64,000 nucleotides of DNA from Streptomyces geranii. GTDB taxonomy: Bacteria > Actinomycetota > Actinomycetes > Streptomycetales > Streptomycetaceae. The translations under genes and the position numbers were made by a program. The DNA lies in contig NZ_PJME01000007.1 of assembly GCF_002954775.1 (NCBI RefSeq), forward strand, positions 282,834-346,833, written 5' to 3'. Under the pieces are notes generated by a model that was given only the letters and a program-made list of their open reading frames with translations, was not told the DNA's origin and searched no databases. Below are positions 17,202 to 26,564 of this stretch, piece by piece. Position 1 is the stretch's first letter. Every line of letters starts with the position of its first letter.

Positions 17202-20117
17202 CTATTCGAGAAGCTCCGCGTACGAACCCATGGCGAGGGCGATGTCCGCCTGCGCCCAGAACCGGTGATAGGTGAACGAGGGCACGGCGCCGCCCGCCAG
17301 GTACGCCTCGATCTTCGACCAGTTGGGGTCGTTCTTGTAGAAGGAACGGATCGAGGCGAACGTCGACGACGCGTTGATCGTGTCGCCGTTCGGCATCTTC
17401 CCCGTCCAGGCCGACGGCACGTAGATCCCGTCGTCGAAGCGGTTGTAGTCCGCGCGGGTCTCCGGGACGGCGATGCCCAGGGTGTCCTGGTAGTTGGACC
17501 ACATGCCGTCGAGGAGCGCCTTCGCCGTCGTCGCCGCCTCGGTGTCACCGGAGCGGTCGGCGTAGTACGTCAGCGTCTTCGCGTACGCCGCCGCCACACC
17601 CACGTCGTTCGTGTAGTCGGCGACCGTGACGTGAAGTCCCGCGTTCGCGCCCGGAGTCGACGCGTTCCAGGTGTCGGGGGTGCCCGACCACTGGAGTGTC
17701 GACGGGATACGGTATGTGCCGTCCGGGTTGATGGTCGTCTTGGACAGGGCCCAGTCGACCCACTTGTCCAGGACGGTCTTCGCCGCCGCGTTGCCCGTCT
17801 GCTGGTAGTACTCGGCGACCCGCTCCATGGACCACGCCTGGAAGCCGAACCACTGGTTGGAAGGCGGGTCGTGGTACACCGGCTTCTCGTCGTAGTACAT
17901 GCCGTAGAAGGTCGGCGTACCGGCCGGGGGAGTGGCGTACCGCCCCGCCCAGCTGTTGGTCGCGCCGCCCGCGATGGCACCCTCGTTGGACTGGAGCCAG
18001 CGGTAGAACTCGATCTGCCGGTTCAGGGACGTGGCCCAGTCGGTCTGCCCGGTCGTCGACTTGGGCTTCAGCGGGGCGTAGTTGGCGAGCGCGTAGGCGG
18101 CCAGGGGGTTCTGGTAGCCGCCGTGCGTGTGACTGGAGCCGATGCGCCAGGCCCAGCCGGCCGCCGTGTCGGTGGCGCCGCCCCACGCGTAGTACCAGGA
18201 CATCAGATAGTGCGAGGCGTCCTTGCCGGTACCGGCCGGGCAGGTGGTCGGGCCGACGCAGTTGCCGATTTTCTTGAAGTACTTGTCGTACATCGAATAC
18301 CGCAGATAGTCGCCCATCTTCGCGGCCTTGCCCACGGTCGCCGAGACGTCGGCGCCCTTGCCCTGCTGCTTGGCCCAGACGTCCGCCCAGTACGCGGCCT
18401 GCACGGCCCGCGCGTCGGCGTCCGGGGCGTTGGTGAACTTCCACTGCTTGGCGTACGACGCGTCACCGGTGAACAGGTCCAGGTACCCGTTCGTACCGCC
18501 GTACTTGAAGGCGTCGCAGGTCGGCTGCGGAACCGTCTCCCACACCGATTCCTGCGGCCCGCGCTGGAAGGTGTTGATGTAGGAGGGACCGGTGTCCGTC
18601 GGACCCGCCTCGCACTTGCCGGGCGAGTTGCCGTAGCCGTAGACGTTGTCGACGTCCTGGAGCCAGTGCATGCCGTAGACGTCATCCGTGCCGTACGCGG
18701 TCTTCAGCTCGGCCGCGATCGGGTCGGGGCCGACCGAGACAGCGGTGTTGAGCGCGGCCGGGTACTGGCTCGGCAGGTCGTACTCGGGGGCGTACGTCGC
18801 CGGTTTCGACGCGTTGTAGAAGGAGTTGGTGGGCTGGTCGGCGTGGGTGGGGATCATGTACTGCTCCATGATCGACCAGGCGCCGTTGAACTTGCTCCAG
18901 TCGCCCGTCACCTTGCCGTACATGGCCTGGAGCCACAGGAGGTAGCTGTACGCCTCCGACGTGGTCTCGTGGCCGTGGTCCGGCGCCTCGACGATCAGTG
19001 TCTCGACCGAGTGGTAGGGGATGCCCTCGGGGGAGAAGTAGCCGTTCGCCGGGTTGGTGATCTTGCCGTAGAGGTTCAGGAAGCGGGCGTCGTACACCTT
19101 CGAGGCGGCCAGCTGGGTGACGGTGACCGTCGCCTTGGCGTGGCCGGTGGCCGTCGAGTCGAAGGCCGCGGATCCGGTGCCCGTCGCGTTGGCGGTGATC
19201 GTCACCTTCTGGGCCGTGTTCCAGTTGGCCGGGGTGAAGGTGAGCGAGGCGCCGCCCGTCACCGACAGGCCGGTGTTGCCACTGGCCCGGGCTGTCGCCA
19301 CGGTCACGTTCGCGCTCGGCTGCGTCGACAGCTTCACGTCGTACGTCGCCGACTGGCTCTGCTGCACGCCGAGTTGGGTGGGCACGGCGACCACGGCGGG
19401 ACCCGAGGCGACCGTGATGCCGACCGGTGTGGACGGCGCCGAGGCGCCCAGGCTGTCGTACGCCTTGGCCAGCAGCGAGTGGCTGCCCACGGACAGGGCG
19501 GTGGCCGAGTAGGTGTACGGCGCGGTCGTGTCCGTGCCGAGCAGCGTGGTGTCGTCGTAGAACTCGATCTTCGTGATCGTCGCGTTGTCCGCAGCCGCCG
19601 CCGTGGCCGCCATCGGCACGGCGGTGCCCTGCGAGTAGACGGCGCCCGCGACCGGGCTGGTCAGCACGGTGACCGGCGGCTGGTGGGCGCCCACGCAGGT
19701 CGTGCCGTTGACCGCGAAGGAGGTCGGCGCCGCGTTGGCGCCGCTGTAGGTGAACTGGCCACCGGTGCTGACGGCCGCGCCGGCCGCGATCGTCGCGTTG
19801 TACGTGGCGTTCTGCACGGTGACCGTCTGCCCGGACTGGGACCAGGTGCCGTTCCAGCCATTGCTGAGCCGCTGGTTGCCCGCGTAGGCGTACGTCAGTG
19901 TCCAGCCGTTGATGACGTCCGTACCGCGGTTGGTGATCGTCAGGTCCGCGGTGAAACCGGACCCCCAGTCGTTCGTCTTGTAGTCGACGCTGCACTGAAC
20001 TGCCGCCGCCTGCGCGGGAGTTGTGCCTGTTGCGAGCATGGTCAAGGGGAGGGCGAGGGCCGCCACGACAGCGGTCCAGAACCGTCGCGCGAGGCGGCGT
20101 CTGTGTCGGGAGTGCAT
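17202..20117 (-). CDS. Secreted GH48 cellulase (reducing-end cellobiohydrolase) with N-terminal CBM2
   Basis: Starting at the ATG preceded by GGAGGAACC, this 971-residue enzyme has a signal peptide (1 to about 38) and a CBM2 (about 41-141, bounded by cysteines). A Big-type Ig-like domain (about 147-237), a second beta-sandwich spacer (about 240-336) and a GH48 catalytic domain (about 340-971) follow. The catalytic acid is E388 in [15 protein letters not shown], matching the GHETTSEA signature. GH48 enzymes release cellobiose processively from cellulose chain ends and act with GH6 and GH5 partners, both encoded just upstream in divergent orientation. A CebR-type operator overlaps its promoter. 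Confidence 0.97.
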   Translation of the reverse strand: MHSRHRRRLARRFWTAVVAALALPLTMLATGTTPAQAAAVQCSVDYKTNDWGSGFTADLTITNRGTDVINGWTLTYAYAGNQRLSNGWNGTWSQSGQTVTVQNATYNATIAAGAAVSTGGQFTYSGANAAPTSFAVNGTTCVGAHQPPVTVLTSPVAGAVYSQGTAVPMAATAAAADNATITKIEFYDDTTLLGTDTTAPYTYSATALSVGSHSLLAKAYDSLGASAPSTPVGITVASGPAVVAVPTQLGVQQSQSATYDVKLSTQPSANVTVATARASGNTGLSVTGGASLTFTPANWNTAQKVTITANATGTGSAAFDSTATGHAKATVTVTQLAASKVYDARFLNLYGKITNPANGYFSPEGIPYHSVETLIVEAPDHGHETTSEAYSYLLWLQAMYGKVTGDWSKFNGAWSIMEQYMIPTHADQPTNSFYNASKPATYAPEYDLPSQYPAALNTAVSVGPDPIAAELKTAYGTDDVYGMHWLQDVDNVYGYGNSPGKCEAGPTDTGPSYINTFQRGPQESVWETVPQPTCDAFKYGGTNGYLDLFTGDASYAKQWKFTNAPDADARAVQAAYWADVWAKQQGKGADVSATVGKAAKMGDYLRYSMYDKYFKKIGNCVGPTTCPAGTGKDASHYLMSWYYAWGGATDTAAGWAWRIGSSHTHGGYQNPLAAYALANYAPLKPKSTTGQTDWATSLNRQIEFYRWLQSNEGAIAGGATNSWAGRYATPPAGTPTFYGMYYDEKPVYHDPPSNQWFGFQAWSMERVAEYYQQTGNAAAKTVLDKWVDWALSKTTINPDGTYRIPSTLQWSGTPDTWNASTPGANAGLHVTVADYTNDVGVAAAYAKTLTYYADRSGDTEAATTAKALLDGMWSNYQDTLGIAVPETRADYNRFDDGIYVPSAWTGKMPNGDTINASSTFASIRSFYKNDPNWSKIEAYLAGGAVPSFTYHRFWAQADIALAMGSYAELLE

Positions 20118-20187
20118 GGTGCTGGTTCCTCCTAGCGGCTCGGAGGTGCTCGTGGAGAAGTGGGGAGAGCAACAAGCCTTGAACCAG

Positions 20188-20201
20188 TGGGAGCGCTCCC
20201 A
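20188..20201. promoter_or_regulatory. CebR box, perfect palindrome
   Basis: TGGGAGCGCTCCCA is the exact 14-bp palindrome known as the operator of the cellobiose-responsive LacI-family repressor CebR in Streptomyces. It lies directly downstream of the GH48 -10 hexamer, covering the expected transcription start, so bound repressor should block initiation. Confidence 0.9.
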
Positions 20202-20229
20202 TATTGAAGACAGGCGTGTCAAGGGTCAA
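20201..20229 (-). promoter_or_regulatory. Predicted promoter of the GH48 gene
   Basis: On the minus strand a -35 TTGACC (20224-20229) and a -10 CAATAT (20201-20206) are separated by 17 bp. The CebR box begins at the last base of the -10. Confidence 0.55.
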
Positions 20230-20329
20230 GGTGTTTGAAGACTCGAATTGATTCGACGACGACATCTGATGGAAACACGTCAACTCTCTGTCCTTTGCCG
20301 TCACTTGGCGCTAGCTTCATTGACACCAG

Positions 20330-20343
20330 TGGGAGCGGTTCCA
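20330..20343. promoter_or_regulatory. CebR-like box upstream of GH5
   Basis: TGGGAGCGGTTCCA differs from the perfect CebR box at two positions. It sits 49 bp before the GH5 start, immediately after a TTGACA (20320-20325), so it would lie within that promoter's spacer. Confidence 0.65.
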
Positions 20344-20391
20344 TCAGTCGACGCGTCCGCCACGACGCGCCCGATCTGCAAGGAGTCGCTC

Positions 20392-21888
20392 ATGCGACAC
20401 CCCCCGCGTTCAGGTCTTTTAGTCGTGCTCGGCGCTACCGCCGCCCTTGTGGGCACCGCGGTCGTACCGGTCGTCACGGCATCGGGAGCCACCCCCGCGT
20501 GCACGGTGGAATACACCCTCACCAGTGCGTGGGACGCCGGCTTCCAGGGCTCCGTCAGGATCACCAACAACCAGGCGGCGCTCAGCAGTTGGAGTCTCAC
20601 CTTCGACTTCGGCGCAGGTCAGAAGCTCACCCAGGGCTGGAACGCCAAGTGGTCCCAGTCCGGCACCACCGTCACCGCGGCCAACGAGACGTACAACGGC
20701 TCGCTGGGCACGGGAGCGAGCGTCAGCGCGGGGTTCCTCGCCTCACGGGCCGGGAGCAATCCCGTACCGGCGTCGTTCAAGCTCAACGGGACGACATGCA
20801 ACGTCGACACGGAGCCGACCCCGACCCCTACCCCCACCCCGACTCCGTCGCCCTCCGTTCCACCGGCCCCCGGTGACGGGCCACCCGCCCTGCATGTGTC
20901 CGGCAACAAGCTCGTCGACTCCGGCGGCGCCACCCGGCGGCTGCTCGGCGTCAACCGCTCCGGCGGCGAGTTCGCGTGCGTCCAGGGCAACGGCATCTGG
21001 GACGGACCCGTCGACGACGCCTCGGTGAAGGCGATCGCCGACTGGAAGGTCAACACCGTACGCATCCCGCTGAACGAGGAGTGCTGGCTCGGGCTGTCCA
21101 ACATCAGACCCGAGTACGCGGGCGCCAACTACATCGCCGCCGTCAAGGACCTGGTGGCGAAGGTGAAGGCGCACGGCATGACCCCGATGGTCGAACTGCA
21201 CTGGACCTGGGGCCAGTACACGGGCAACTCGGCCGGCTGCTCCGACGTGCACGCCAGCTGCCAGAAGCCCATGCCGAACATGCAGTACACGCCCGCCTTC
21301 TGGACCTCGGTCGCCAACACCTTCAAGGGCGACACGGCCGTCGTCTTCGACCTCTTCAACGAGCCCTACCCGGACCGCGCCACCTCCACGGCGGCCCAGG
21401 CCTGGACCTGCTGGCGGGACGGCGGCACCTGCCCCGGCATCGGGTACGAGGTCGCCGGTATGCAGGATCTGATCGACGCCGTCCGGGCCACCGGCGCCAA
21501 GAACGTGATCCTCGCCGCCGGGCTCGCCTACTCCAACGACCTCAGCCAGTGGCTGGCGTACCGGCCGACCGACCCGGCGGGCAATCTCGCCGCCGCCTGG
21601 CACGTCTACAACTTCAACTCCTGTGTCAGCGAAAGCTGCTGGGACTCGACACTCGCGCCGGTCGCCGCCCAGGTCCCGCTGGTCGCGGGCGAGATCGGCG
21701 AGAACACCTGCGCGCACTCCTTCGTCGACCGGGTCATGAAGTGGTTCGACGACCGCTCGCTGTCGTACCTCGGCTGGACCTGGAACACCTGGAACTGCGC
21801 CACCGGCCCGTCCCTGATCTCCGGTTACGACGGCACACCCACCGCCTTCGGAATCGGCCTGCGCGACCATCTGCGCGCCATCGGTTAG
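20392..21888 (+). CDS. Secreted GH5 endoglucanase with N-terminal CBM2; TTA codon in signal peptide
   Basis: The 498-residue enzyme begins at the ATG after AAGGAGTCG. It has a signal peptide (1 to about 33), a CBM2 (37-136), a Pro-Thr linker (141-160) and a GH5 catalytic domain (about 165-498). The acid/base is E324 in FDLFNEPYPD and the nucleophile is E434 in VAGEIGENTC. It makes internal cuts in cellulose. Codon 10 (20419-20421) is TTA, the rare leucine codon read only by the bldA tRNA in Streptomyces, so translation should depend on developmental bldA expression. It is divergent from GH48 and 90 bp upstream of GH6. Confidence 0.96.
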   Translation: MRHPPRSGLLVVLGATAALVGTAVVPVVTASGATPACTVEYTLTSAWDAGFQGSVRITNNQAALSSWSLTFDFGAGQKLTQGWNAKWSQSGTTVTAANETYNGSLGTGASVSAGFLASRAGSNPVPASFKLNGTTCNVDTEPTPTPTPTPTPSPSVPPAPGDGPPALHVSGNKLVDSGGATRRLLGVNRSGGEFACVQGNGIWDGPVDDASVKAIADWKVNTVRIPLNEECWLGLSNIRPEYAGANYIAAVKDLVAKVKAHGMTPMVELHWTWGQYTGNSAGCSDVHASCQKPMPNMQYTPAFWTSVANTFKGDTAVVFDLFNEPYPDRATSTAAQAWTCWRDGGTCPGIGYEVAGMQDLIDAVRATGAKNVILAAGLAYSNDLSQWLAYRPTDPAGNLAAAWHVYNFNSCVSESCWDSTLAPVAAQVPLVAGEIGENTCAHSFVDRVMKWFDDRSLSYLGWTWNTWNCATGPSLISGYDGTPTAFGIGLRDHLRAIG

Positions 21889-21978
21889 CGCTCCAACTCC
21901 CCTTCACGGCAAGGCGCTTCTCACCCCTCCCGGAAAACGAACGGAACACGACCGGAACACGAGAGGACACCCGCACTC

Positions 21979-23685
21979 ATGAGCCGTACCAGAACAGCGA
22001 TCCTCGCTGCCATGGCGCTGGTCGCCGGTGCCACCGGCGCCGCCGTCGCAGCCGCCCCGGCCGACGTCGGCATCGCCGCGATCCCCTGCACCGTCGACTA
22101 CAAGGTGCAGAGCCAGTGGAACACCGGCTTCACCGCCGCCGTGACGATCACCAACAACAGCGCGGCCAAGTCGAGTTGGGCCGTGAAGTGGTCGTACGCC
22201 GGTAACCAGCAGGTGACCAGCGGCTGGAACGCGAAGATCACCCAGGCCGGCACCGCCGTGACCGCCGCCAACGAGACCTACAACGGGACGCTCGCCACCG
22301 GCGGTTCGGTGAGCTTCGGCTTCAACGGCAGCTACAGCGGCACCAACTCGCTCCCGACGACCTTCACCCTCGACGGCGTCACCTGCAACGTCGACGACGG
22401 CGGGGGCGGCCCCACGACCCCGCCGGGCACCGGCACCAGGGTCGACAACCCGTACGCGGGCGCCAAGGTGTACGTGAACCCGGAGTGGTCCGCGAAGGCA
22501 GCCGCCGAGACGGGCGGCAGCCGGATCTCCAGCCAGCCCACCGGTGTGTGGCTGGACCGGATCGCCGCGATCAACGGCGTCAACGGCGGGATGGGCCTGC
22601 GCGCCCACCTCGACGCGGCCCTCCAGCAGAAGGGCACCGGCGAACTCGTCGTCCAGCTGGTCATCTACAACCTGCCCGGACGCGACTGCGCGGCGCTCGC
22701 CTCCAACGGCGAACTCGGCCCGACGGAGATCGACCGCTACAAGACCGCCTACATCGACCCGATCGCGGCGATCCTCGCGGACACCAAGTACGCGGGCCTG
22801 CGCATCGTCACGACCGTCGAGATCGACTCGCTGCCCAACCTCGTCACCAACACCGGCAGCCGGCCCACGGCCACGCCCGCGTGCGACGTGATGAAGGCGA
22901 ACGGCAACTACGTCAAGGGCGTCGGCTACGCGCTCAACAAGCTCGGTGACGTGCCGAACGTGTACAACTACGTCGACGCCGGCCACCACGGCTGGATCGG
23001 CTGGGACGACAACTTCGGCGCCTCCGCCGACGTGTTCAAGCAGGCGGCCACCGCCGAGGGCGCGACCGTCAACGACGTGCACGGGTTCATCACCAACACG
23101 GCGAACTACAGCGCCCTGAAGGAGAACAACTTCACCATCAACGACAACGTGGCCGGCAAGTCCGTCCGCGAGTCGAAGTGGGTGGACTGGAACCGGTACA
23201 CCGACGAGCTGTCCTTCGCGCAGGCGTTCAGGAACCAGCTGGTCACGGTCGGCTTCCCGTCCACCATCGGCATGCTGATCGACACGTCCAGGAACGGCTG
23301 GGGCGGCACCGCGCGGCCGGCCGGTCCGGGAGCGACGACCACGGTCGACACGTATGTCGACGGCGGGCGCTACGACCGGCGCATCCATGTCGGGAACTGG
23401 TGCAACCAGTCCGGGGCGGGTCTGGGCGAACGGCCCAAGGCCGCTCCGGCGACCGGGATCGACGCGTATGTGTGGATGAAGCCTCCGGGGGAGTCGGACG
23501 GGTCCAGCTCGGCGATCCCGAACGACGAGGGCAAGGGGTTCGACCGGATGTGCGACCCGACCTACACCGGTAACCCGCGGAACAACAACAACATGTCCGG
23601 GGCGTTGGCGAACTCGCCGGTGTCGGGGCACTGGTTCTCGGCGCAGTTCCAGGAACTGATGAGGAACGCGTACCCGGCACTCTGA
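21979..23685 (+). CDS. Secreted GH6 cellobiohydrolase with N-terminal CBM2
   Basis: The 568-residue enzyme has a signal peptide (1 to about 35), a CBM2 (37-137), a Gly/Pro-Thr linker (about 140-153) and a GH6 catalytic domain. Key residues are visible: D236 in VIYNLPGRDCAALASNGEL and the proton donor D283 in TTVEIDSLPNLVTN, with the conserved YVDAGHHGWIGW segment near 331-342. Loop length and the overall pattern suggest an exo-acting cellobiohydrolase working from the non-reducing end, complementing GH48. It follows GH5 by 90 bp and is probably co-transcribed; no perfect CebR box precedes it. Confidence 0.96.
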   Translation: MSRTRTAILAAMALVAGATGAAVAAAPADVGIAAIPCTVDYKVQSQWNTGFTAAVTITNNSAAKSSWAVKWSYAGNQQVTSGWNAKITQAGTAVTAANETYNGTLATGGSVSFGFNGSYSGTNSLPTTFTLDGVTCNVDDGGGGPTTPPGTGTRVDNPYAGAKVYVNPEWSAKAAAETGGSRISSQPTGVWLDRIAAINGVNGGMGLRAHLDAALQQKGTGELVVQLVIYNLPGRDCAALASNGELGPTEIDRYKTAYIDPIAAILADTKYAGLRIVTTVEIDSLPNLVTNTGSRPTATPACDVMKANGNYVKGVGYALNKLGDVPNVYNYVDAGHHGWIGWDDNFGASADVFKQAATAEGATVNDVHGFITNTANYSALKENNFTINDNVAGKSVRESKWVDWNRYTDELSFAQAFRNQLVTVGFPSTIGMLIDTSRNGWGGTARPAGPGATTTVDTYVDGGRYDRRIHVGNWCNQSGAGLGERPKAAPATGIDAYVWMKPPGESDGSSSAIPNDEGKGFDRMCDPTYTGNPRNNNNMSGALANSPVSGHWFSAQFQELMRNAYPAL

Positions 23686-23692
23686 GTTCCGT

Positions 23693-23722
23693 CGGGCCCG
23701 TGGTGTTTCGACCGCGGGCCCG
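23693..23722. terminator. Terminator after the GH6 gene
   Basis: An 11-bp stem with one G-T pair (CGGGCCCGTGG with CCGCGGGCCCG) and an 8-nt TGTTTCGA loop begins 8 bp after the GH6 stop. Confidence 0.75.
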
Positions 23723-23724
23723 GT

Positions 23725-23772
23725 GGGGGCTGGTCGCGCAGTTCCCCGCGCCCCTGAAGACAGGGGCGCGGG
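23725..23772. repeat. Streptomyces intergenic GC-hairpin repeat, copy B
   Basis: A GGGGCTGGTCGCGCAG lead is followed by a perfect 12-bp stem CCCGCGCCCCTG/CAGGGGCGCGGG (23745-23772) with an AAGA loop. It shares the TTCCCCGCGCCCCTGAAG core with copy A and the GGGGCTGG lead with copy C. It lies between convergent genes. Confidence 0.75.
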
Positions 23773-23829
23773 TGTGCGCCAGAGTCCACCGGAGCCGTCC
23801 GAACAACTGAACGTGATCCGCCAGGGGGC

Positions 23830-24609
23830 TCAGTCGTTCTTCCCCAGCCCCTGGCGGATCGCGAACTCCACCGGTGAGTAGTTCTCGTCCTCGCGGTTCA
23901 GGTCGTACGGGGCCGTCGGGTGCAGTGGAGGCTGGGCCATGAAGCGGGGGCGGGTGCCGTGGTGGGGCTGGGCCGCGTGGACCAGGAAGGGGTGGCAGAG
24001 GTAGACGTCGCCAGGGCGACCCGTGGCGTGCGCCAGTGGGCGGTGGGCCGAGGACTCGACCAGCTGCGGGGCAATCTCAAGGCCCGAGACGCCCTTCTCA
24101 CCGTACGGCTCCAGGAGCGGTGGTACGTCCAGATGGGAGCCCACCCGGATGCGGGTCGGGGCGTCCTCCTCGCCGACCTCGGTGAACAGGAACAGCATCA
24201 ACAGGGCGCGGTCCCGGGAGCGGAGATTCGTGTACGGCCAGTCGGCGCCCTCGACGGCGTAGCTGCCCTCGATGTGCCAGCCCGCGTCGTCCGGTTCCTC
24301 CTCGTGCGGGAACCGCAGCGGGAAGCTGCCCAGTGAGTAGCGCGACGCCCAGCGGTCCTCGCCCACCAGGATGTCGAACGCCTCATGCAGCACAGGGGTG
24401 TTGACCGCCGCCGCGAACGGACCCTGGGCCATGTCCGACACCCAGTGCACCGGCTTCGTCCAGGTGCCGGGGTCGTCCGGGTCGCACCCCGTCTCCCGCC
24501 ACAGCAGCCGGGCGCAGTGCTCGGCGACGCGCGGCGGAAAGGCGCCCTCGATCTTCACGAACCCGTCTTCGAGGAAGCGCTCCACCAGCTCGTCAGTCAT
24601 ACGGGACAT
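23830..24609 (-). CDS. Phytanoyl-CoA dioxygenase (PhyH) family oxygenase
   Basis: The 259-residue protein starts MSRMTDELVERFLEDGFVKIEGAF, the usual PhyH opening. The iron-binding facial triad appears as WHIEGSY (an HxE variant of HxD) and a distal histidine in YLCHPFLVHAAQPHHGTRPRF, whose arginine would hold 2-oxoglutarate. Such Fe(II)/2-oxoglutarate enzymes hydroxylate small molecules; the substrate is not evident. No strong ribosome site precedes either candidate ATG (24609 or 24600). It is divergent from the methyltransferase at 24758. Confidence 0.85.
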   Translation of the reverse strand: MSRMTDELVERFLEDGFVKIEGAFPPRVAEHCARLLWRETGCDPDDPGTWTKPVHWVSDMAQGPFAAAVNTPVLHEAFDILVGEDRWASRYSLGSFPLRFPHEEEPDDAGWHIEGSYAVEGADWPYTNLRSRDRALLMLFLFTEVGEEDAPTRIRVGSHLDVPPLLEPYGEKGVSGLEIAPQLVESSAHRPLAHATGRPGDVYLCHPFLVHAAQPHHGTRPRFMAQPPLHPTAPYDLNREDENYSPVEFAIRQGLGKND

Positions 24610-24757
24610 CGTGGGGGAGCGGGGCGGGCCCGCGCATCCGGTTTTTGCCGTGCCTGTTCGAGGGCCGCGTCCCGGTTTGCCGTAACGGCAACAGAACTGG
24701 CCCGGTCGGCGAGGTCGGAGCAGGCTGGTGGCAACGACAAGGGGAGGCCCGTACACC

Positions 24758-25678
24758 ATGGCCCATCAGCACCGGCACCAGCCTCAGCACACCCAAGAGC
24801 ACATCCAGGACCACGCCCACGCGCATGCCCACGGTGACATCGACTTCGGCACGATGATCCCCATGCTGGAGGGCCAGGCCCGGTTGTTCGCGCCGCTGTA
24901 CGCCGACGCCCTGGCCTGGCTGTCCCGGCAGCAGCCCGAGCCGGGGCTGATCGTCGACGCGGGCAGTGGCCCCGGCATCATCTCGGGCTACTTCGCGGAG
25001 GCGTTCCCCGAGGCCCGTATCGTCGCGGCGGACGCTTCGGCGGCGCTCCTGGAGCGGGCCCGCGAGAACGCCGAACGCCTGGGCAACGCCGACCGGTTCA
25101 GCACCGTAGAAGCCGAACTCCCCAACGGGCTCGGCGAGTTGGAGTACCCCGCCGACCTGGTGTGGTCGAGCCGCGTCGTCCATCACGTCGGCGACCAGCG
25201 GGCCGGCCTCATCGCGCTGGCGGCCGTACTCGCGCCCGGCGGCACCCTCGCCGTGATGGAGGGCGGCCTCCCCGAGCGGAACCTGCCGCGTGACCTCGGC
25301 TTCGGGCGCCCCGGCCTGGAGACCCGGATGGACCTGATCGAGCAGACCTGGTTCAGCGAGATGCGCACCACGCTGCCCGGCCATGTGCGGGAGACCGAGG
25401 ACTGGCCGGCCCTGCTCACCGCCGCCGGTCTGCGTCCTTCCGGCACCCGTTCCTTCGTCCTCGACCTCCCGGCTCCGCTCGCGGACGAGGCCCGCGCCTA
25501 TGTGATCGGCGTCTTCGACCGGCGCCGCTCGATGTTCGGCGAGGAACTCGACGCCGAGGACCGCGCCACCCTCGACCGCCTCCTCGACCCCGACGACAAG
25601 GCGAGCCTGCACCACCGCCCCGACGTCTTCGTGCTCGCCGCGCACACGCTGTACACGGCCACCAAGCCGGGGGAGTGA
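24758..25678 (+). CDS. Class I SAM-dependent methyltransferase with His-rich N-terminus
   Basis: The 306-residue protein opens with a histidine-rich stretch (nine His in residues 3-25, many HxH) that could bind metal. The methyltransferase core follows: LIVDAGSGPGIISGYFA (SAM motif I), IVAADASAALL, a DLVWSSRVVHHVGD motif and LAPGGTLAVMEGG. The C-terminal part (about 200-306) is an extra helical region of unknown role. The ATG at 24758 follows GGGGAGGCCC. It is monocistronic, divergent from the PhyH-family gene. The methyl acceptor is unknown. Confidence 0.85.
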   Translation: MAHQHRHQPQHTQEHIQDHAHAHAHGDIDFGTMIPMLEGQARLFAPLYADALAWLSRQQPEPGLIVDAGSGPGIISGYFAEAFPEARIVAADASAALLERARENAERLGNADRFSTVEAELPNGLGELEYPADLVWSSRVVHHVGDQRAGLIALAAVLAPGGTLAVMEGGLPERNLPRDLGFGRPGLETRMDLIEQTWFSEMRTTLPGHVRETEDWPALLTAAGLRPSGTRSFVLDLPAPLADEARAYVIGVFDRRRSMFGEELDAEDRATLDRLLDPDDKASLHHRPDVFVLAAHTLYTATKPGE

Positions 25679-25702
25679 GCGCCGGGGAGTCCCTCAACTC
25701 CC

Positions 25703-25733
25703 TTGACTTGGAGAGCACTTCAAGTGATGGACT
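25703..25733 (+). promoter_or_regulatory. MerR-type promoter with 19-bp spacer before the SDR gene
   Basis: TTGACT (25703-25708) and TGGACT (25728-25733) are separated by 19 bp. The stretched spacer contains an imperfect 20-bp palindrome (ACTTG...CAAGT, 25706-25725). That is the layout recognised by MerR-family activators. No MerR gene is in the window. Confidence 0.55.
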
Positions 25734-25775
25734 CTCCGCCGTTCACCACACACCGAACGGCACACAGGGGGAACC

Positions 25776-26477
25776 ATGAGCGACTCACCCGTCGCCCTCA
25801 TCACCGGCGGCGGCAGCGGAATCGGCGCCGCTGTCGCCCGGCGGCTGCTCGACACCGGTCACCGGGTCGTCGTCACCGGCCGGGGCGAGCAGCGGCTGCG
25901 CGGCTTCGCCGAGGAACTCGGCTCCCCCGAGGGGCTGTTGACGATCGCCGGGAACGCGGCCGAGTACGACGACGTGCGCGGAGCCGTCGAGACGGCGCTC
26001 AAGGAGTTCGGGCGACTGGACACGGTCGTCGCCAACGCCGGGTTCGCCACCCATGACACGGTCGCCGAGGGTGACCCGGCCGGCTGGACCGAGATGGTGC
26101 TGACCAACGTACTCGGGCCCGCGCTGCTCATCAGGGCCTCGATCGACGCGTTGAAGGAGACCCGGGGCCGGATCGTGCTGGTCGGCAGTGTCGCCGGGTT
26201 CGTCCACACGCCGGGCAACATCTACGGGGCGACCAAGTGGGCGGTGACCGGGCTGGCGGAGAACACCCGGCGCCAGGTCACGGAGTTCGGGGTCGGCGTC
26301 ACGCTGGTGGCCCCCGGACGCGTCGAGACCCCGTTCTGGGACAGCTACGGCGGTCTGCCCCCGGGGCACCTGCTGACGGCCGACCAGCTGGCCGACTCGA
26401 TCGTCTGGGCGATCCGGCAGCCCGAGGGAGTCGACGTCAACACCGTGGTCGTACGGCCGATCGGGCAGCCCAACTGA
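25776..26477 (+). CDS. Short-chain dehydrogenase/reductase
   Basis: The 233-residue protein is a classical SDR: cofactor motif ITGGGSGIG (residues 9-17), ANAGFATHD, the catalytic serine in VLVGSVAG and the YxxxK pair in NIYGATKWAV. The TGR after beta-2 (VVVTGRGEQRL) suggests NADP preference. It oxidises or reduces an unidentified alcohol or carbonyl. The ATG is 42 bp downstream of the MerR-type promoter. It is monocistronic and convergent with the chitosanase gene, with a strong terminator between. Confidence 0.92.
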   Translation: MSDSPVALITGGGSGIGAAVARRLLDTGHRVVVTGRGEQRLRGFAEELGSPEGLLTIAGNAAEYDDVRGAVETALKEFGRLDTVVANAGFATHDTVAEGDPAGWTEMVLTNVLGPALLIRASIDALKETRGRIVLVGSVAGFVHTPGNIYGATKWAVTGLAENTRRQVTEFGVGVTLVAPGRVETPFWDSYGGLPPGHLLTADQLADSIVWAIRQPEGVDVNTVVVRPIGQPN

Positions 26478-26507
26478 CCGAAAGTGCAGCTGAGTCGGCG
26501 GCCCGAG

Positions 26508-26543
26508 GGCCCGGTGCCGTGTCCGCGCGCACGGCACCGGGCC
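26508..26543. terminator. Bidirectional terminator, perfect 14-bp stem
   Basis: GGCCCGGTGCCGTG and CACGGCACCGGGCC are exact reverse complements around an 8-nt loop, between the convergent SDR and chitosanase genes. Confidence 0.85.
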
Positions 26544-26564
26544 GCTCCGGCTTCCGCGCCGGGG

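Noticed and set aside
17265..20135. 956-residue open frame on the plus strand
   Set aside because: It is antisense to the GH48 gene and composed mainly of R, V and G; a mirror of codon bias.
21889..21978. CebR box before GH6
   Set aside because: TTGGAGCGCTAACC (minus-strand reading) differs from the box at four positions and overlaps the GH5 stop; too weak to claim.
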